Part shown: in pieces, positions 11,050-20,322 of the stretch
Layout of the letters: every line of letters starts with the position of its first letter
How positions within the stretch are numbered: the stretch's first letter is position 1
Assembly: GCA_963795825.1 (NCBI GenBank)
Contig: CAWCIW010000001.1
Span: 744,001 to 808,000 of the forward strand
Source of the DNA: BOG-908 sp963795825
GTDB lineage: Bacteria; Pseudomonadota; Alphaproteobacteria; Acetobacterales; Acetobacteraceae
Direction of reading: 5' to 3'
DNA length: 64,000 nt
Made by a program: the position numbers and the translations under genes
Notes under the pieces: generated by a model
What the model was told of the DNA's origin: nothing
The model's database searches: none
The model's input: the letters and a program-made list of their open reading frames with translations, nothing else

Positions 11050-11234
11050 GAGGCAAGGAAGGCCTTCTTTTTCGAGAAAAAGAAGCAAAAAGCTTTTATC
11101 CCGACGCCTGCACCAGATTCAGGCTTTTATTGCAACCATACGCACTGGCGCAATGACCGTAGGCCTTGGTGCAGGCGTCGGAGCAAAAGCTTTTTGGTCC
11201 TTTTTCTCGAAAAAGGACTACTTGCTTCCTTCCT
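11050..11234. repeat. Family A full element, copy 6
   Basis: A near-perfect long inverted repeat: left arm GGCCTTCTTTTTCGAGAAAA, AGCTTTTATCCCGACGCCTG; right arm CAGGCGTCGGAGCAAAAGCT, TTTTTCTCGAAAAA. The last codons and TAG stop of the S9 peptidase gene lie inside the right arm. Confidence 0.9.
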
Positions 11235-13423
11235 TCAAATTTTCCCCCAGAAAAGAAGCCCGAGCCTCATCCACCCGAGCCCGCAACACCGGATCGGGCA
11301 ACTGGTGCGTCCCAGGCAGCAACAGCAACCGATACGGCTTGCCCGCCGCGATCAGCGCCTGCGTCAGCTTCACCGTATTCTCAAAATACACGTTGTCATC
11401 CGTCAGCCCGTGCATGATCAGCAGCGGCCGGCTCAGCCCCGCGGCGTATGTCAGCACATTGGTCTTGCGGTAAGCGTCAGGCTGGGCCTGCGGAGTCCCG
11501 AGATAGCGCTCGGTATAGGCGGTGTCGTAATCGGCGAAATCCACCACCGGCGCCCCGGCCACGCCGGCGCGGAACACATCCGGCCGGCGCGTGGTGGCCA
11601 TCGCGGTGAAATAGCCGCCGAACGACCAACCGGTGATGCCGGCATGGGCCAGATCCATCTCCGGGATGTCGTGGCCCAGCGCCTGCAACCCGTCGATCTG
11701 GTCGCCCAGCGGGATGTCGATGAAGTCCAGCTTCGTCGCGCGCTCCCAATCATGGTCGCGCCCCGGCGTGCCGCGGCCATCCACGCTCGCCACGATAAAG
11801 CCCTGGTCGGCGAGGCACTGGTTTTCCAGATAGGCGCGCGGGTTGCGCAGCACCACTTTCACCGTTGGCCCGCCATACACGTAGAGCACCACGGGGAAGT
11901 GCTGGCCGGGCTTGGCGCCGGCGGGGCGCAATACGGCTGCGTCCATCTGCCGCGTGCCGGCCAGGCGGAACTCCACGCGCGGAATGGCGGGCGGCTGTTC
12001 GGCCAAGCTCGGCAGCGCGGCCAGCACATGGCCGGTAGTGTTCAGCACATTAACCGCGGCGGTGCCGTCGGCGCCCTCGGCACGGTCGAGCAGCAGCGTG
12101 TGCTGGTGTTCGTCGAAGATGCCGTCATGCAGCCCGGGCGCGTCGGCCAGGCGCGCGGGCGCGCCGCCGGCCAGCGGCACCTGGTAGAGTGCGCTGCCGA
12201 GCCGGTCCGGATTGGCCGTTACCGTCACCAGGCCGGTCGCCGGGTTGAAATCGTCGAACGCCAGGAACGGCAGTTCGGGCGGTGTCACCGCATGGGCCAG
12301 CGCGCCGTCGGCATTGCGCAGCTCGAGCTGCCAGTGCGCGCCGCGTTCGGCCGCCCACAGGAAACCCGAGCCGTCCGGCAGCCAGTAAGGCAGCGTGTGC
12401 CCGCCGGTCAGCCCCGCGCCGTGCATCGCATCGAGGTTGATCCAGGCCGGGTCGGTCTCCGTCACCAGCGTGGTGGTGCGGCCTGTCGCGGGATCGACGG
12501 CCAGCACCGCCTCGCGCGTCTGCGCCCTGTTCAGCAGCACCAGGCTGAGCTTGCCCCCCTGCTGGGCGCCCACCTTCTGCCAGACCACGCGCGCCAGATA
12601 CGGATAGGCCGCGTGGTCCCAGTCGATCCAGGTGGTCGGCCCGCCGGCGCGCGCCACCAGCCCGAGCCGCAGCTTTGCGTTCGCCGTGCCCGCCCGCGGG
12701 TAGCGGAACTCGGTCGGCTGCGCGGACGGATGCTCCGGATCGGCGATGAAATGGCGCTCCACGCCGGAGCTGTCCGCCTCCTCATAGGCGAGCGTGGCGC
12801 CGTCCGGCGACCACCAGGTGCCATCCGCCCGGTCCAGCTCCTCGGACGCCGCGAACTCCGCCAGCCCGTGCGTCACCACATCGGTGCCGCCGGTGGTGAC
12901 CGCCCGGTCCTGCCCGCGTCGCCAGCTCCACCACATGCACGTCGTTGTCGCGCACGCCCTCCACGAAGCGGCCGTCCGGCGAGAGATGCGGCGCGATCCA
13001 GCCCGCACCTGGCACCGCGGAGACCGCCCCGCCCGGCAGCGCCACTACGGACAGGTGGTCGCCCTGCGACACCAGCACGCGCGCGCCATCCTCGCTGAAG
13101 GCGAAATCGGTGATGCCGGTGAGCGTCATGCGCAGGCGCTCCCGCCTGGCGCGCTCCTCCACGCTGAGATGTTCGGTGGCGGCCGGCTGGGCCAGCGCGG
13201 TCACCGCGTGGGTGGCCAGGTCCATCGCGAACAGGCCGAGCTTGGTGTCGCGCGGCCCGCTGCGCAGGAACAGCACGCGCCGTCCGTCGGGCGAGGGGAG
13301 CGCGTGCACCGGCTGGCCGAGGGTGAAGTTGCGGGTGGCGGCGAGGGTCTGGAAGCAGGTTTCGGCCTGGGCGGAGGCGGCGGCGGCCAGGGCTGCCAGC
13401 GCGAACGTGAGGGTGCACTTCAT
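11218..13423 (-). CDS. Secreted S9-family (dipeptidyl-peptidase IV-like) serine peptidase, frameshifted
   Basis: Start ATG at 13423; residues 1-19 (MKCTLTFALAALAAAASAQA) are a signal peptide. An N-terminal beta-propeller (DPPIV_N) is followed by a prolyl-oligopeptidase hydrolase domain: VVLYVYGGPTVKVV, nucleophile motif GWSFGGYF, acidic segment HGLTDDNVYFENT and catalytic His in LPGTHQLPD. The frame breaks near 12915, where one extra base separates DVHVVELAT from GQDRAVTTGGTD. Corrected length is 734 residues, typical of the family. The C-terminal residues EGSK and the stop codon come from a family A arm (11218-11234). It probably degrades oligopeptides in the periplasm. Confidence 0.9.
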
Positions 13424-13448
13424 GGAAAGGCGTGTCCTGCTGAGATGG

Positions 13449-13501
13449 CGGAAGAAAGGCCTGCTTTTTCGGAAAAAAGAAGCAAAAAACTTTCCGCCGT
13501 C
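13449..13501. repeat. Family A half element (left arm), copy 7
   Basis: AAGGCCTGCTTTTTCGGAAA, then AAGCAAAAAACTTTCCGCCG, directly upstream of the S9 peptidase start. The hairpin is partly degraded. Confidence 0.7.
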
Positions 13502-13600
13502 GCTTAACGGGGCGCCGAACGCCACTCTTCATTTCGCAAGCATTCGGTAATTGGAACGTCATATCGATCCGAATGGAGGGGCAGTGATTCGGCTCGAAGA

Positions 13601-13783
13601 GGCAAAGCAAGGCAAGCAGTCCTTTTTGCAAAAAGGACCAAAAAACTTTTGTCTCCGTTCGCTGGGGCAGGCGCTTCGTCCATGTGACCCAGGCGATGCG
13701 TGTATCCAGCCTGGGCGCGACAGCACGGACCAAGAGTTTTTTGCTTCTTTTTTGCAAAAAAGAAGGCCTTTCTGCCTGCCTTG
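13601..13783. repeat. Family A full element, copy 8
   Basis: Left arm GCAGTCCTTTTTGCAAAAAG (TCCT/AGGA stem variant); right arm TTTTTTGCTTCTTTTTTGCA (TTC/GAA variant). The inner sequence is the class-2 TATCCAGCCTGGGCGCGACA. The 428-bp gap 13424-13851 holds this element, copy 7 and about 100 bp (13502-13600) in which I see no gene. Confidence 0.87.
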
Positions 13784-13851
13784 CTAAACCGCACGACACA
13801 TCGACAACCGCCCCCCCAATCGGCTACGCCACCCCGACGACGGGAGGCAGG

Positions 13852-14346
13852 ATGACATCGCGCATCGAGCGCATCTGCGTGGAGCACGGGCTGAAGATGA
13901 CCGGCCAGCGCCGCGTCATCACGCGCGTGCTGTCCGACGCGGAGGATCATCCCGACGTGGAGGAGCTCTACCGGCGCGCCTCGGCACTCGACGGCCGCAT
14001 CTCGATCGCCACCGTGTATCGCACCGTGCGCCTGCTCGAGGAGCGCGGCATCCTGGAGCGGCGCGATTTCGGCGGCGGCCGGGCGCGCTACGAGCCCACC
14101 GAACACGGCCGCCACTACCATCTGATCGACATCGATACCGGCCGGGTGATCGAGTTCGAGGGCGGCGAGCACGAGCGGCTGATGGAGCAGATCGCCGCCG
14201 GCCTCGGCTTCGCGCTTGTTTCCACCCGGCTGGAGATTTACGGACGCCGGGCAGATGCCGCTTCTTCCCTTGCATCCGACGCCCCGCCCGCCGGCGATGC
14301 GGGAGATGGACCGGCCGCGGCCCGGCCGAACGGAGCACCGCCATGA
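13852..14346 (+). CDS. fur: Fur/Mur-family metal-responsive transcriptional regulator
   Basis: A 164-residue repressor starting at ATG 13852 behind GGGAGG. The winged-helix DNA-binding domain is MTGQRRVITRVLSDAEDHPD followed by ISIATVYRTVRLLEERG. The metal-binding and dimerisation part has HGRHYHLIDIDTGRVIEFEG. The CxxC pair of enterobacterial Fur is absent (DIDTG replaces it), as known for alphaproteobacterial Fur/Mur proteins that respond to manganese or haem status. The C-terminus extends ~25 residues past the usual end in a disordered Ala/Pro tail. The TGA overlaps the ATG of olsB (ATGA), so the two genes are translationally coupled. Iron versus manganese response cannot be decided here. 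Confidence 0.88.
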   Translation: MTSRIERICVEHGLKMTGQRRVITRVLSDAEDHPDVEELYRRASALDGRISIATVYRTVRLLEERGILERRDFGGGRARYEPTEHGRHYHLIDIDTGRVIEFEGGEHERLMEQIAAGLGFALVSTRLEIYGRRADAASSLASDAPPAGDAGDGPAAARPNGAPP

Positions 14347-15215
14347 CGATCGAGACCAATCTGGGCGGCATCACCGGCGGCCTGAAGCGCCAGGGCCCGC
14401 CACTCGGCCCGGACGACGACCGCGGCTTCGGGGAGTTGCGCGCGGGCCATCTCGGCGTCCGCATCGCCGCCACCGAAGCCGAGATCGATGCCGCGCAATC
14501 CCTGCGCTGGCGCGTGTTCTACGAGGAGATGCGCGCCGAGCCGTCCGAGGCCGCCCGCATGTCCCAGCGCGACGTGGACGCGTTCGACGCGGTGGCCGAC
14601 CACATGCTCGTGGTGGATCACGCGATCGGGCCGGGGCCTGAAGGCGTGGTGGGCACCTACCGGCTGATGACGCAGGATGCCGCCGAGCAGATCGGCCGGT
14701 TCTACTCGGACGACGAATACGACCTCTCCCAGCTCAGCGGCTTCCAGGGCCGGCTGCTGGAGCTCGGCCGCTCCTGCGTGGATGCCGGCTACCGGTCGCG
14801 CGCGGTGATGCAGCTGCTGTGGCGCGGCATCGCGGCGTATGTGTTCCGCCACCAGATCGACCTGATGTTCGGCTGCGCCAGCCTGCCCAGCACGGACCCG
14901 GACCAGTGGGCCGCCGAGCTGACATATCTGTATTACAACCACCTGGCGCCGCCGGCGCTGCGGCCGCGCGCGCTGCCGGACCGCTACGTGGAAATGCGCC
15001 GTATGGACCCGGACGAGCTGGACAACCGCCGCGCGATGGCAGGCCTGCCGCCGCTGATCAAAGGGTATCTGCGGCTGGGGTGCTTCATCGGCGACGGTGC
15101 GGTGATCGATCACCAGTTCAACACGACGGATGTGGCGATCGTGGTGAAGACCGATCTGGTGACGGACAAATACTACCGGCACTACGAGCGGCAGCTTCGG
15201 GATGCGCTGGAGTAA
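14343..15215 (+). CDS. olsB: L-ornithine N-alpha-acyltransferase, OlsB-type (GNAT)
   Basis: A 290-residue acyltransferase predicted to attach a 3-hydroxyacyl chain from ACP to ornithine, the first step of phosphorus-free ornithine-lipid synthesis. Family landmarks are AAQSLRWRVFYEEM, a central ELGRSCVDAGYRSRAVMQLL (the acyl-binding loop) and LMFGCASLPSTDP, then PLIKGYLRLGCFIGDGAVID near residue 240. The OlsA partner (an acyl transferase of the PlsC family) is not adjacent; the plsC-like gene at 30.3-31.0 kb could serve but nothing links them. It overlaps fur by 4 bases. A family A element follows the stop immediately. Confidence 0.85.
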   Translation: MTIETNLGGITGGLKRQGPPLGPDDDRGFGELRAGHLGVRIAATEAEIDAAQSLRWRVFYEEMRAEPSEAARMSQRDVDAFDAVADHMLVVDHAIGPGPEGVVGTYRLMTQDAAEQIGRFYSDDEYDLSQLSGFQGRLLELGRSCVDAGYRSRAVMQLLWRGIAAYVFRHQIDLMFGCASLPSTDPDQWAAELTYLYYNHLAPPALRPRALPDRYVEMRRMDPDELDNRRAMAGLPPLIKGYLRLGCFIGDGAVIDHQFNTTDVAIVVKTDLVTDKYYRHYERQLRDALE

Positions 15216-15388
15216 GGAAGGCCTTCTTTTTCGAGAAAAAGAAGCAAAAAGCTTTTATCACGACGCCTGCACCGAGGCATGCGCGCTATCTGCCAGCGCC
15301 AACCTCGCGGACTGGCTGGAGCTTTGTTGCAGCCGTCATGGCAAAAGTTTTTTGGTCCTTTTTTGCAAAAAAGCACTGCTTTCTTGCT
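15214..15388. repeat. Family A full element, copy 9
   Basis: Starts within the olsB stop codon. Left arm CCTTCTTTTTCGAGAAAAAG; the inner part has GACGCCTGCACC and TCTGCCAGCGCC; right arm CAAAAGTTTTTTGGTCC and a TTTTTTGCAAAAAA hairpin. Confidence 0.87.
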
Positions 15389-15399
15389 AGACCCGCCGC

Positions 15400-16900
15400 G
15401 TGCAATTCCTGAACAAGCGCCCCTACCTGAGTGCCGCCCTGCTCGGCGCGATAGCCGCCGGCGCACTCCCCCCCTTCACCCTCCCGCCGCTCCTGCTGGT
15501 CGCCATCCCCGGCCTGCTGGCCCTGATAGGCCGCGCGCCTACCGCCAGGGCGGCCGGCCTGCGCGGCCTGGTATTCGGCTTCGCGCTCAGCATGACCGGG
15601 CTGTACTGGGTCACGTTCGCGGTGCTGGTGATGGCGGCCGAGTTCTGGTGGGCGGTGCCGATCGTGGTGCCGCTGCTGTCCTTCGTGCTGGCGTTGTTCA
15701 TCGCAATCCCCTGCGCCGTGGCGCGGCTGGTGCCGGCGGGCTGGCAGCGCCTGTGCGTTCTGGCCGGGCTGTGGGTGCTGGGCGATATCGCGCGGGAATT
15801 CGTGTTGAGCGGCTTTCCCTGGAACCCGCTCGGCAGCGTGTGGGAGATGCCGGGCTGGCTCGGCCTGGCGATGATCCAGCCGGCCTGCTGGCTCGGCATC
15901 GGCGGCCTCACGCTCGGCACGCTGCTGGTGGCCGGCAGCCTGGCACTGGGCCGGCGCGGCAGGATCGCCGGCGCCGGCCTGCTCGTGGCGTGGCTGGCGG
16001 CCGGCGCGTGGCGCCTGCAGGCGAGCGCCCCGTCCTCCGGCCTTATTGCGGTGATCGCCCAGGGCAACGTCTCCGAGCAGGAGCACCGCGACCATGGGGG
16101 CGAGCGGGCCTGGGCGGAGGGCGTGTTCGAGCGCTATCTGGCGCTCACCCGCGAGGGCGTGCGCCAGGCGGGCGGCGGCCGCATCCTCGTCGTGTGGCCG
16201 GAGACGGCGAGCCCCTACGCGCTGGCGCAGGATCTGCCGGCCCGCCAGGCGATCGCGCAGGCGGCCGGCCCGGCGCTGATGACGCTGGCCGGCACCGAGC
16301 GCTTCGAGTCCCGCACGGTGGCGCATAACAGCCTGGTGGCGGTGGCGCCCGATGCCAGCGTGGCCGCGGTGTACGACAAGGCGCACCTGGTGCCGTTCGG
16401 CGAGTATTTTCCGGTCTATGCGAATTTCATCCTCGGCGAGCAGGGCTTCGTGCCCGGGCCTGGCCTGCGCACGCTGCATCTGGCCGGGCTTGGGCGCGAT
16501 CGGGCCGCTGATCTGCTACGAGGCGATCTTCCCGGCCCAGGTCGTGGTCCGCGCGGACCGGCCGTCGCTGCTGGTCAATATCACCAACGATGCCTGGTTC
16601 GGCGATTCGGCCGGGCCGCGCCAACACCTGGCCGCGGCGCGCATGCGAACGGTCGAGGAAGGGCTGCCGATGGTGCGTGCGGCGAACACCGGCGTGTCCA
16701 CTGTGATCGACCCGCACGGCCGGATGCTCGGCAACCTGGGGTTGAACACGAGTGGCGTTCTGGTGTTACCGGTGCCCGGACCACTACCGCGCACGTTTTT
16801 TGGCCGATTTGGGTTGTGGTCGACCGGTTTACTGGCTTTTCTGGTATTTCTGGGCGGCATCGCCGGCAACATCGTTAACCGCGAAACGTTCAAAAAATGA
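15400..16900 (+). CDS. lnt: Apolipoprotein N-acyltransferase Lnt, frameshifted
   Basis: Inner-membrane enzyme that adds the third acyl chain to lipoproteins. The GTG at 15400 starts MQFLNKRPYLSAALL. Six or seven hydrophobic helices fill residues 10-215; the nitrilase-like domain follows. The catalytic triad is visible: Glu in VVWPETASPYA, Lys in YDKAHLVPFGEYFP and Cys in GPLICYEAIFP. The frame breaks near 16491, where one extra G (TTGGGCGCG) lies between LHLAGLG and AIGPLICYE; the corrected protein is about 499 residues and ends with a C-terminal helix. The break falls just before the nucleophile, so if it were real the enzyme would be dead. Lnt is generally essential in proteobacteria, so error is likelier. 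Confidence 0.92.
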
Positions 16901-16929
16901 GATTTTGAATCTGAAAAGCGAAAACTTTG

Positions 16930-16958
16930 TTGACTATTTGGGGTTGCATGGGTAGATG
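16930..16958 (+). promoter_or_regulatory. Candidate sigma-70 promoter for the XRE regulator gene
   Basis: TTGACT at 16930-16935, a 17-base spacer, then TAGATG at 16953-16958, about 48 bases before the ATG at 17006. The -10 match is moderate. The region 16901-16930 is locally AT-rich compared with its surroundings. Confidence 0.4.
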
Positions 16959-17005
16959 GCGAGAGCGCCAGGCTTCCTGGTTCAAGTAGTGAGAGAGCCG
17001 ACCGG

Positions 17006-17479
17006 ATGTCCCGTAACGCTGCGACTTTCGAGAGTTCTGCAAGCGAGCCTGGTGAAAGCCGGCCCAGCCCGATCGACGTGCATGTCGGCTCCCGCATACG
17101 ACTCCGGCGTACCCTGATGGGCATGTCGCAGGAGCGTTTGGGCGAGGCGCTCGGCCTCACCTTCCAGCAGGTGCAGAAATACGAGCGCGGCGTCAACCGC
17201 GTGGGCGCATCGCGGCTGTATGACCTCTCGCGCGTGCTGGATGTGCCGATCAGCTTCTTCTTCGACGATATGCCGGACAATTCCGGCAACGGTCAGGGCT
17301 CGACCAACGTCGCAGGGTTTGCCGAGCGGAGCGAATTCGGCGGCCCGGCGGACGATCCGCTCGCCAAGCGCGAGACGCTCGAACTGGTGCGCGCCTATTA
17401 CCGCATCACCGACCCCTCGGTCCGCAAGCGGGTGTTCGACCTGATAAAGTCCATGGGCCCGGCCGACCTGCCGGTCTGA
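17006..17479 (+). CDS. XRE-family helix-turn-helix transcriptional regulator
   Basis: A 157-residue regulator. Residues 24-85 form a classical Cro/cI HTH: VGSRIRLRRTLMGMSQERLG then LTFQQVQKYERGVNRVGASR and LYDLSRVLDVPISFFFDDMP. The C-terminal helix VRAYYRITDPSVRKRVFDLI matches the conserved alphaproteobacterial family found downstream of lnt. Members in rhizobia (PraR-like) control quorum sensing and surface traits, but the target here is unknown. It has its own candidate promoter and converges on gpmI. Confidence 0.87.
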   Translation: MSRNAATFESSASEPGESRPSPIDVHVGSRIRLRRTLMGMSQERLGEALGLTFQQVQKYERGVNRVGASRLYDLSRVLDVPISFFFDDMPDNSGNGQGSTNVAGFAERSEFGGPADDPLAKRETLELVRAYYRITDPSVRKRVFDLIKSMGPADLPV

Positions 17480-17547
17480 GGCGCGGCGATTGTTCTACCC
17501 GGTCGTTGCGTCGTTATTGTTTGCTTGAAACGAATGTGACCCTGGTT

Positions 17548-19069
17548 TCACCCGCCTTCGTATAGCGGCTTTCCCGTCATCTCCGCGGGGATCGGCAGGC
17601 CCATAAGCGCCAGTAGTGTGGGGGCCAGGTCGGCCAGGCGGCCATCGTGCAACGTGGCGCCCGGTTTGCCGGCCAGGACTACCGGGACAGGGTTCGTGGT
17701 GTGCGCCGTATGCGGGCCGCCGGTCGCGGGATCACGCATCATTTCGCAATTGCCGTGGTCCGCCGTCACCAGCAGCGCCCCGCCCGCCGCCGCGATCGCG
17801 TCCGCCAGCTGGCCCAGCCCGTCATCGACGGCCTCCACCGCACGTATCGCCGCCTGCCAGCACGCCGGTATGGCCCACCATGTCCGGGTTGGCGTAATTC
17901 ATCACGATGAGGTCGTACGTGCCGCCGGCGATCGCGGCCACGGCGCGGCGGGTCAGCTCCGGCGCGCTCATCTCCGGTTGCAGATCGTAGGTCGCCACCT
18001 TGGGCGAGGGCACCATGATGCGGTCCTCGCCAGGATACGGCGTCTCCTCCCCGCCGTTGAGGAAATACGTGACGTGCGGGTATTTCTCGGTCTCCGCCAT
18101 ACGGAGCTGCGTGCGGCCCGAATCGGCGACAACCTGGCCGAGTATGCGGTCCAGCTTCACCGGCGGGAACAGCGCATCCATCTGGCCGGCGAGCGCCTCG
18201 CTATACTGGGTGAGGCCGGCGACCGCGGCGAACTGGATGCGGTCGGGGCGCGCGAAACCGGTGAACGAATCGTCGATCAGGGCGGCCAGCAGCTCGCGCA
18301 CCCGGTCCGCGCGGAAGTTGAAACAGAGCAGCACGTCGCCGTCCTGCATACCCTGGTAGGCGCCGATCACCGCGGGGTCGAGGAACTCGTCGGTAACGTC
18401 CTGCGCGTAGCCGGCCGCGATCGCGTCCGCAGCGCTGGCGAACCGGTTGTCCGACTGGGCGAGCGCCATCGCGCGCCAGGCGCGGGCCACACGCTCCCAG
18501 CGGTTGTCGCGGTCCATCGCGTAATACCGGCCGCATACGGTGGCGATCTGCGCGCCCTGCGGCAGGGCGGCCTGCACCGCCGACACGTAAGCGGCGCCGC
18601 CACGCGGTGCGGTGTCCCGCCCGTCGGTGATGGCGTGTAGTGCGACCGGCACGCCGGCCGCGGTGAGTATGCGGGCCAGCGCGATCGCGTGGTCCTGGTG
18701 GGCGTGCACGCCGCCATCCGAGACCAGGCCCACGAGATGGCAGGTGCCGCGTGTGCGACGCGCCGCGGCGATGAGCTTTTCGAGGGCCGGCGCGTGGGCC
18801 AGGCTGCCGTCGCGCATCGCGGCGCCGATGCGGGCGAGCTCCTGGCGCACAACCCGGCCGGCGCCGATGTTGAGATGGCCCACTTCGGAATTGCCCATCT
18901 GGCCGTCCGGAAGGCCCACGTCGTCGCCGCTGGTGTGCAGGAACGCGTGCGGGCAGGTGGCCCAGAGCTGGTCGAAATTGGGGGTGCGGGCTTGCGCCAC
19001 GGCGTTGTCCGCCTGGTCCTCGCGCCAGCCGAAGCCATCGAGGATCAGGAGCATTACGGGTTTTGGCAT
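17548..19069 (-). CDS. gpmI: 2,3-bisphosphoglycerate-independent phosphoglycerate mutase GpmI, frameshifted
   Basis: Glycolytic and gluconeogenic enzyme that interconverts 3- and 2-phosphoglycerate using two Mn ions. Start ATG at 19069 (MPKPVMLLILDGFGWRE). The phospho-serine site lies in GQMGNSEVGHLNIGAGR, the substrate-binding DGRDTAPR and RADRVREL are present, and the metal-binding LIVMNYANPDMVGHTG and VTADHGNCEMM close the phosphatase domain. One extra base near 17857 (CTGGCAG) breaks the frame between GHTGVL and QAAIRAVEAVDDGLG; corrected, the protein is 506 residues, normal for the family. It converges on the XRE gene 68 bp away. Confidence 0.93.
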
Positions 19070-19098
19070 GAGGGGAGGAAGGCCATCGATTTCGGGGG

Positions 19099-19157
19099 AA
19101 AGCAAGAAAGTAGTCCTTTTTCGAGAAAAAGGACCAAAAAGCTTTTGCTCCGACGGC
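19099..19157. repeat. Family A half element (left arm), copy 10
   Basis: AGTCCTTTTTCGAGAAAAAG, GACCAAAAAGCTTTTGCTCC, then GACGGCTG. It lies between the lytic transglycosylase stop and the gpmI start. Confidence 0.8.
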
Positions 19158-19214
19158 TGTATCGTCGCTTCTGCTGGTCCGGTCGGCGTTTGGCTTGCGG
19201 AGGCAGGGGCGCGT

Positions 19215-19910
19215 TTATTCTTCAGGTTCGCTTGTTGCGGCGGCTACGGCGGCTGTGACCCGCGCCATGGTATCGGCGTTCGGCTTGCGTATGTGGCTGT
19301 CGAAACGCGCCTGCAGGGCGGCCTCCCGGTCCGCGATGCTTCTGCGGTAGGGTGTGGTGGCCAACGCAGGGCGCAGCAGCGTGGGCGCGCCGGACATGGC
19401 GATCACGTACGGGTCGGAAGCCGGCGGCTGGGCGGACGCCGGCAATGTCGGGCCCAGATCGTCGCCGGCGCTGGCGAGCCAGCCAAGCGCGCGTGTGCAG
19501 TATTGGGTGGAGAGCGGGGTCATGATCTCTTCGCCCAGCCCGGCGCGGTATTTCATCAGGGCGCGGCAGATATCGCCGCCGCTCGCGGCCCAGGCGCGGC
19601 CGAGATACTCCACGCCGAGCGCTATGTTGGTGGCCGGGGCGAACAGGTCGTCGAGCGTGCCGGAAAAGCCGAGTTGCCTGGCGGTGGCTGGCATTATCTG
19701 CATGATGCCGATCTCGCCGGAGGTGCCGATCGCATCCTTGCGGTAGCCGGTCTCCACCATCGCCACGGCGTCCGCCAAAGCTGCCGGAACGCCGCGTAGC
19801 GTTGCTTCGTGGCGGATTATGTCCAGGTAGGAGGCGCGGGCGGCCAGGTCGGCGGCTTGCGCGCGCGGCGTGGCCAGGCAGAGAAGCAGGAGGAGGGCCG
19901 GGCGGCGCAT
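19215..19910 (-). CDS. Secreted lytic murein transglycosylase (SLT domain)
   Basis: A 231-residue protein with signal peptide MRRPALLLLLCLATPRAQA. The SLT lysozyme-like fold has VPAALADAVAMVETGYRKDA with the catalytic Glu in VET (ES in most homologues), then GEIGIMQIMPATARQLGFSG and ALGVEYLGRAWAASGGD. It should cleave the MurNAc-GlcNAc bond of peptidoglycan with formation of an anhydro ring. The C-terminal ~75 residues are not conserved. It is on the same strand as gpmI, 145 bp downstream of it. Confidence 0.87.
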   Translation of the reverse strand: MRRPALLLLLCLATPRAQAADLAARASYLDIIRHEATLRGVPAALADAVAMVETGYRKDAIGTSGEIGIMQIMPATARQLGFSGTLDDLFAPATNIALGVEYLGRAWAASGGDICRALMKYRAGLGEEIMTPLSTQYCTRALGWLASAGDDLGPTLPASAQPPASDPYVIAMSGAPTLLRPALATTPYRRSIADREAALQARFDSHIRKPNADTMARVTAAVAAATSEPEE

Positions 19911-19989
19911 ATCCGTTTTACATACGATACGATAGCGGAAGGAGTCAACTCGTTCCGGGGTTGGGTTTCGTCTTGCTTGGGTGTTTGGT

Positions 19990-20265
19990 GCGGCGAGGGG
20001 GCTTTCGTCACCAAGGACGCCAAGGACGATAAGAACACCAAGATTTCCGCACCGCTGTTCGGAGGATCGTGTTGGGGAAAAGCAAATAAGTTTGATTATG
20101 TATCTTTATTTTCCCGACGCTGACAGGCATGTCCCGAAAAGCGGCAAATCTGATACTGGCTCGCAATTACACAAATCGACGATCGCAAGCGCGCCGCGTC
20201 CACGCTTCTTGGTGTCCTTATCTTCCTTGGTGCCCTTGGTGATGAAACGCCACGCACAGCGAAGC
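19990..20265. repeat. Family B inverted repeat pair
   Basis: The left part (about 20008-20045) reads CACCAAGGACGCCAAGGACG and runs on to AACACCAAG; the right part (about 20208-20255) reads TTGGTGTCCTTATCTTCCTT and then GGTGCCCTTGGTGATGAAAC. The two are inverted copies about 160 bp apart. The 412-bp gap 19911-20322 holds this pair and no gene that I can support. Confidence 0.7.
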
Positions 20266-20322
20266 GCACATCACAGAACGGCACCGCCATCGACTATCGC
20301 AGATAGGGGTTAACCGACCGTT

